Shown here piece by piece: positions 59,869 to 64,000 of a DNA stretch of 64,000 nt. The stretch is from contig JBAJFE010000042.1 of the NCBI GenBank assembly GCA_037903355.1, positions 4,352,001-4,416,000 on the forward strand, read 5' to 3'. Source of the DNA: Trichuris trichiura. Its lineage: Eukaryota; Nematoda; Enoplea; Trichinellida; Trichuridae. The first letter of the stretch is position 1. Every line of letters begins with the position of its first letter. Position numbers and translations under genes: made by a program. Below the pieces are notes generated by a model. It did no database searches. It was not told where the DNA came from and saw only the letters and a list, made by a program, of their open reading frames with translations.

Positions 59869-60540
59869 TTAAGCAGAAATACTGAACATCGCGTGGAACA
59901 CATCCACATAGAACAAAACGTCTACGGCAGAGACATTTGGGGCATCAGGAATCAATTTACCCACCTTAGGCGAGCGCAGCTCTCCTGGAGAACGGCCACT
60001 CCTACTGTTTCTTGAACTTGTTGGTAGCAAAACTTCTCGCTTTAAAATCTTAGTATCTGTAACTGCCAGAACTTTATTTAAAAACACTGTTACAGGGAGC
60101 TGTCTCTCCCTTTTTTTCGCTTTATCGAATAAATCTTGTAGCGGCTTCAACGAAACCGTTATTTCTCGTGTAACCATGACGCCACGTTCCAAGGATGGAT
60201 CGTATTCAGCAATCATATCCTTTAGGATTCGCGCTTGCCGGAAAATACTGGCAAGCTTTTGCAGCGTCCAATCCGAGGGTGTTTGAGCTCCTGTATCTTC
60301 CTTAACATCGTTGTCGCTGCCCGTAGGTGACTGCATCAGTTCCTCGAGTTCCTCGTTGGTGACCGGTTCTCCACGATCTTCTACGTACTCCCTGATATCG
60401 TCTTCTATCATGCCGGAGAAACCCTCACCTCCCAACTCCTTGACGTCCATGACCTCCTCATCGATGGCACCTAAGTCCTCGCGTTCACTGACTGCGTCTC
60501 CCCACAGACGCTTGCAGCAACCACTGATTGTTCTAGGCTT
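59869..60540 (-). pseudogene. Tigger transposase C-terminal domain, long open frame
   Basis: On the minus strand about 190 codons are open. They read LGGEGFSGMIEDDIREYVED, PVTNEELEELMQSPTGSDND, KLASIFRQARILKDMIAEYD, FDKAKKRERQLPVTVFLNKV and on to a stop after FHAMFSISA. This is the region C-terminal of the DDE domain in Tigger proteins. The frame remains open upstream of the first Met (60450) into LWGDAVSEREDLG. A terminal domain alone cannot transpose. The other copy (16098 on) has stops, so this one is better kept. Confidence 0.75.
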
Positions 60541-60631
60541 TATCTCGTGTACTGCCGTGTAAAAGATGACGTCACTATTTCATTCCGGACAAACCGCATT
60601 GTATAGAATCCGCGGATGAGAGCCGACTGTA

Positions 60632-61702
60632 TATTGCTTCTAGGTTGTTTATTTGCTTAGTGGACTGTCAGAGGTCTGAGTTCTCTCGCGAAGGATTTGA
60701 ATAACCTATTCTTTCCCTTTATGGCGGTACCCTTTTAACGGGTAACTTCTGCGACGAAACTCCTTATCGCGAGTAGGTTTCAAAGTGGTCTTAATAAGCG
60801 ACGTATGTACGCCTTTTGCTTATTACAACAACTCTTCTTCGTTCTAAAATAAATGACTTCATAACTCGACACCTATGTAGATCCGTTCGATTGATCTTTC
60901 ATCTCGCTAGCCTTAGTAAGGGGAACGCAACAGTCGGATAACGCCGATAGAGCAGTACTTCTTCGTGCTCACAATCCTTTTCTATATCTGTAAAACAGAA
61001 CACGAACTGTTAGTTCTAGCTTTTGTTTTGAGCTGTCCTGGTATCCATATGACTTATCCTCTCGTTTCATTCTGTGTTTCAAAGCCTCAGTTATCTTTGA
61101 TGCTTTGCCGGCTCTAATACCGTTAGGTTCTACGCTTCTGTCGGAAAACCAGAACAGTTATATGACACTCTCCACTATGGCGTAAAAACGTCTCTCAAAG
61201 CCGTTTTCATGTGAATGTTTTTATGAGATGTTGCAATGTTATCATACTGCAGTAAAGGGTAAAGGAGAAGCTGTTTTCCATCAACGTTTAAATTATTCCT
61301 TGATCGATTTAGTGAAACAAGGTTGAATTGTTGCATGGAAAGAATTTCATCGTTAAAAGTTCGGCAATCTTGCCTGATAAACGCGAAGGAGAATTATCTA
61401 TTAACAACACCATTTATTCATCTCTAACTACTGGAGTTTGATGACCTTCCACTTAAATGCAATTATGCTCTACTCAAATTTGGCTTCCAGTGAAAAAGAA
61501 AAAAATATTAATTGAAAGTTTTACGCTTAAATTAAAAAGTAAACTGTTTCGTTCAATAAAACTTTTACTCACGACTCGTTCAGGCAGTCCGTCGCACTGC
61601 CTGTCAGAATGAAAGAAAAATATGCTCGAACTGGAAGTTCCTATGGCTAATTTATTTATTTTCTAGAACCGCGAAATTTTATTTTGTTACTTTTCTGCTT
61701 AG
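60632..61702. other. No gene recognised
   Basis: N-terminal exons of the kleisin-like gene would be expected here, but the conserved N-terminal kleisin domain is not visible. Ends in TCTGCTTAG, the acceptor for the next exon. Confidence 0.4.
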
Positions 61703-62831
61703 GTGAATTGGAGCAAATCCTTAGCAGACTTCGACAAATCAGTTTAAAAACCTTACGGCTACCAATTTTATCCAGCAGAATAAAGTAAGTTAGGGATCTT
61801 TGTTGATGCAAAAGTATTCTATCGTCGTCTTTTGCGAATTCTTCGTACAGACAAAACGACGATCAGAACATACTGCGTGATGTTGAAGAACGACTGGAGC
61901 GTGATGTGGGAAAAGACCAATTTTCATTGGAAGATACTATTGATGAGGAGGTTGGTTCCTCTTTACTCTTTTTTATAACCGCACTCAGTTTACTTATTAG
62001 TTGGCTTCTATGGATTTCCTTGAATTTTTGCCAAGTGAGTTACATTTCTTAACAACTAAATCAAAATGCTGAAACTTAGCCCGCCAAGGAGAAGATGCAA
62101 TTACCATGGACGAGACGACACCTCGAAGAAAGCGGAGTGAAGTAGCGGCGTTTTATTTACATGCAAATATTATTTTTTTGCTAAGTTCGAAGACTTAATA
62201 CCGGATTTTTTTGGTGAAGCTTCTGCACTGGAAAATTTTCCTTTGGATTTGACCGAGTATAGCAGCCAAGTTAAATTCACAGAAACTATTATAACGGTTT
62301 TGAGCTTCAGAGAGTCGCAGCTAATGAGCATTGTTGATGTCCACCCATCAGAAGAACCTCTCCAGTATATGCAGTTGACTACCTGCACCCTTAGTTGACT
62401 CAAAACTCGCGCATTCGTATTTCAGAACGAAAGGAATTGCGAGTGCGGTGGACGCCGTCTCAAGAGAGGCAATCTCAAAGTTTGTGGGCGTTGAAGATAT
62501 GAACGGTTCAGCAGAGATTTCATTTAGCAATGAAAATGTGTCAGAGACAATAATTGCTCCAAAGAATGCGTTTGGTCAGTTTCAAACTTCAACACCAGTT
62601 TATCTAGATCTTACACCAAAGGTAAAGTTTGCTTCAAAGGGTGGTGCCGCATATCCAGTTTCAGCCGCTAAGAATGCGCAAGAAACGTTTGCTTAAAGAT
62701 CTTAGAACCACACTTCACTCGAGCGTCATTCGTAAACAGTTGGATAACTACAGTAGTACTGTGTTACCTTTGGAGAAGGTTAAAAGTTCCGGTAAACTTG
62801 ATTTCCTTGAAAACGCTGTATACAGTTGTTG
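61703..62831 (+). CDS. RAD21/REC8-like cohesin kleisin, middle part
   Basis: The exons are 61703-61784, 61851-61950, 62001-62034 (a 34-bp microexon), 62080-62141, 62186-62364, 62426-62621 and 62665-about 62831. All six junctions keep phase and use GT-AG introns of 43-66 bp. Alpha-kleisins close the cohesin ring between SMC1 and SMC3. The best family signal is in the last exon: RMRKKRLLKDLRTTLHSSVI, IRKQLDNYSSTVLPLE. It resembles the conserved KRKLIVD...IR.QL.DYS.IV...DL block in the middle of RAD21. Upstream exons are acidic and linker-like (FSLEDTIDEE, AITMDETTPRRKRSE), as in kleisin central regions. The conserved N-terminal domain and C-terminal winged helix are not visible. The frame stops at 62830 and resumes in another frame (RKERNEESLLKEEWMKQ), suggesting a break or missed intron. 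RAD21 versus REC8/COH paralogue cannot be decided. Confidence 0.55.
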
Positions 62832-62984
62832 AGAAAAGAACGGAATGAAGAGTCCCTTTTGAAAGAAGAATGGATGAAACAACCAGGAATGAGTAAGTTG
62901 AACTATTGGGTTGTTTCACAAGTTCGTTCTCCTTTCTTCGGTTGCTTTAACTTAATCTTTTCCATTGAAAATACAAACTGTTCA

Positions 62985-63990
62985 GTGGACAATGTATTCC
63001 TCTTCACTATTCACAACTTCTTCCTATTGACTGGCCAGCTGTTTTTCCCGAGGCGGTAGAACTCGGGAAAAATCTTCGTCATTATCAACTGAAACTCGCT
63101 CAAGTTAATAGCAAGCGAACGGATAAAGTAGTAGTCGGATAGACTGAAGTCCGGCGAATAACCTGGACGCGGAAGGATCTCCCATCCGAGCTCGTAACTG
63201 GCTGTTTTTGTGATTGTTGCTGTGTGCGGTCCGCCATTGTTGTGCTGCAGTACGACCAGATGTTGATGCTTCTGCCTTGCCTGCTGAACTGCGCTCCCCA
63301 AATGCCGTAATTGTTCTACATAAATTGCGGTGGTAATAGTATGTTTCTTTAAAAACAGTTCAAAATTTATAACATCCTCACAACCCCACCAGACAGAGAA
63401 CAGTCTTTCGTTTATGTAATACTAGCTTTTTTGCAGGGAGGATCTTCACCAAGGTTCAGGTACTCGTTCCTTTCTTTCATGTTGGCATACAGACGCCACT
63501 TCTCGTCACTTGTGATAATCTGGCTGAAGAACGGGAGAGGTTGGGTTACAGCTTGATGGTGTCGACTGAAGAAAGAACTTGCGACAGAAACGCGCCAGCT
63601 TTTGTCATTTACACTCTGCTATGGCACCTATAATCCCATTTTCTGTACGTTTTCCATAGGTAACAAGTGTCAGTTCACAGTCGCATGACCGCAGTCCATA
63701 TTCTCAGCCATTTCACAGGTCAACTATCGTGGATCTTCGTTTACTAGGGCGCCCAGTCTCTCTTCACTAAAACCGCTAGGCCTCACTACCCTCCCACTTT
63801 CACTCAGACTGAAACTTCTTTAAAACGGAAAAACCATTTTCTATCTTCTCTATCACCGGTAGCCTTTCTCCGCTGTTGCCTATGTTTTTCCAGCGGCTGC
63901 GACAGCACTTAATCCTTCGTTATACTGGAGAAGCAGCACATGTCAGAGATGCTCCTTTTTGCTGATATGGCGTTTCATCTTTCCAGCTAC
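62985..63990 (-). pseudogene. Mariner transposase, near full-length, degraded
   Basis: In minus-strand order: HVLLLQYNEGLSAVAAAGKT (N-terminal helix-turn-helix), RPSGFSEERLGALVNEDPR, EMAENMDCGHATV (second HTH), DKSWRVSVAS. The catalytic region follows: IITSDEKWRLYANMKER (first Asp), VLQHNNGGPHTATITKTA (second Asp replaced by Asn) and GYSPDFSLSDYYF (third Asp kept). Parts lie in different frames with stops, and the second catalytic Asp is lost. Order and spacing fit a DD34D mariner. It begins within about 100 bp of the kleisin coding break. Confidence 0.85.
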
Positions 63991-64000
63991 GCTGAAACTG

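Larger units (their letters stand above)
58701..60629 (-). mobile_element. Pogo/Tigger element, internally deleted, with nested hAT MITE
   Basis: The ends CAGTCGGCCCTCTTTATCCG and CCGCGGATGAGAGCCGACTG are inverted repeats flanked by TA (58699-58700, 60630-60631), as in pogo. Without the nested 766-bp MITE and its duplication it is about 1.15 kb, against more than 2 kb for complete Tiggers. It lacks the DDE catalytic region. Confidence 0.9.

Overview
This is eukaryotic, animal-type DNA, about 43% GC by impression. Genes are split by very short introns (mostly 43-75 bp) and sit among many old transposable elements. Intron size, an S1 protease fragment, abundant Penelope-like and hAT elements and overall base composition fit a clade I nematode such as a whipworm (Trichuris). 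That assignment is inference. No operon, CRISPR array, rRNA or tRNA was recognised.

Host genes: the last exon of a trypsin-like protease (717-896, +); an I-BAR-like coiled-coil gene (4346-7340, +) with a hAT MITE in its intron; an unidentified two-exon gene end (19467-19864, +); a complete 450-residue alpha-tubulin in seven exons (23128-21093, -); an NSUN6-type tRNA cytosine-5 methyltransferase (24558-32778, +) whose two largest introns are swollen by transposons; and a RAD21/REC8-like cohesin kleisin segment (61703-62831, +). A few weaker exon-like ORFs are listed with low confidence.

Mobile DNA makes up much of the rest. A nearly complete but frame-broken Ty3/gypsy element (11793-16097) has 204/211-bp LTRs and a GATTT target duplication. 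It sits inside a pogo/Tigger element; a second Tigger copy (58701-60629) supplies the uninterrupted site. A second, heavily decayed Ty3/gypsy element (about 38445-48830) has itself received a 2.5-kb hAT, Penelope-like pieces, a pogo fragment and a 723-bp hAT derivative. There are also copia (33250-35090, -), two mariner remnants, and several hAT/MITE copies bounded by exact 8-bp duplications (5395-5869, 2954-3214, 26180-27231, 44797-45519, 53477-53733, 59036-59801).

The most interesting thread is a set of Penelope-like elements in inverted (head-to-head) arrangement. Each ends in a roughly 38-nt motif with the architecture of a minimal hammerhead ribozyme: 3-bp stem I, CUGANGA, hairpin stem II, GAAAGCUH, stem I. 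Copies at seven or more places carry different but compensating stem sequences. The hammerhead association with Penelope elements is known in general; the copies here, their covariation and their inverted pairing are read directly from this window.
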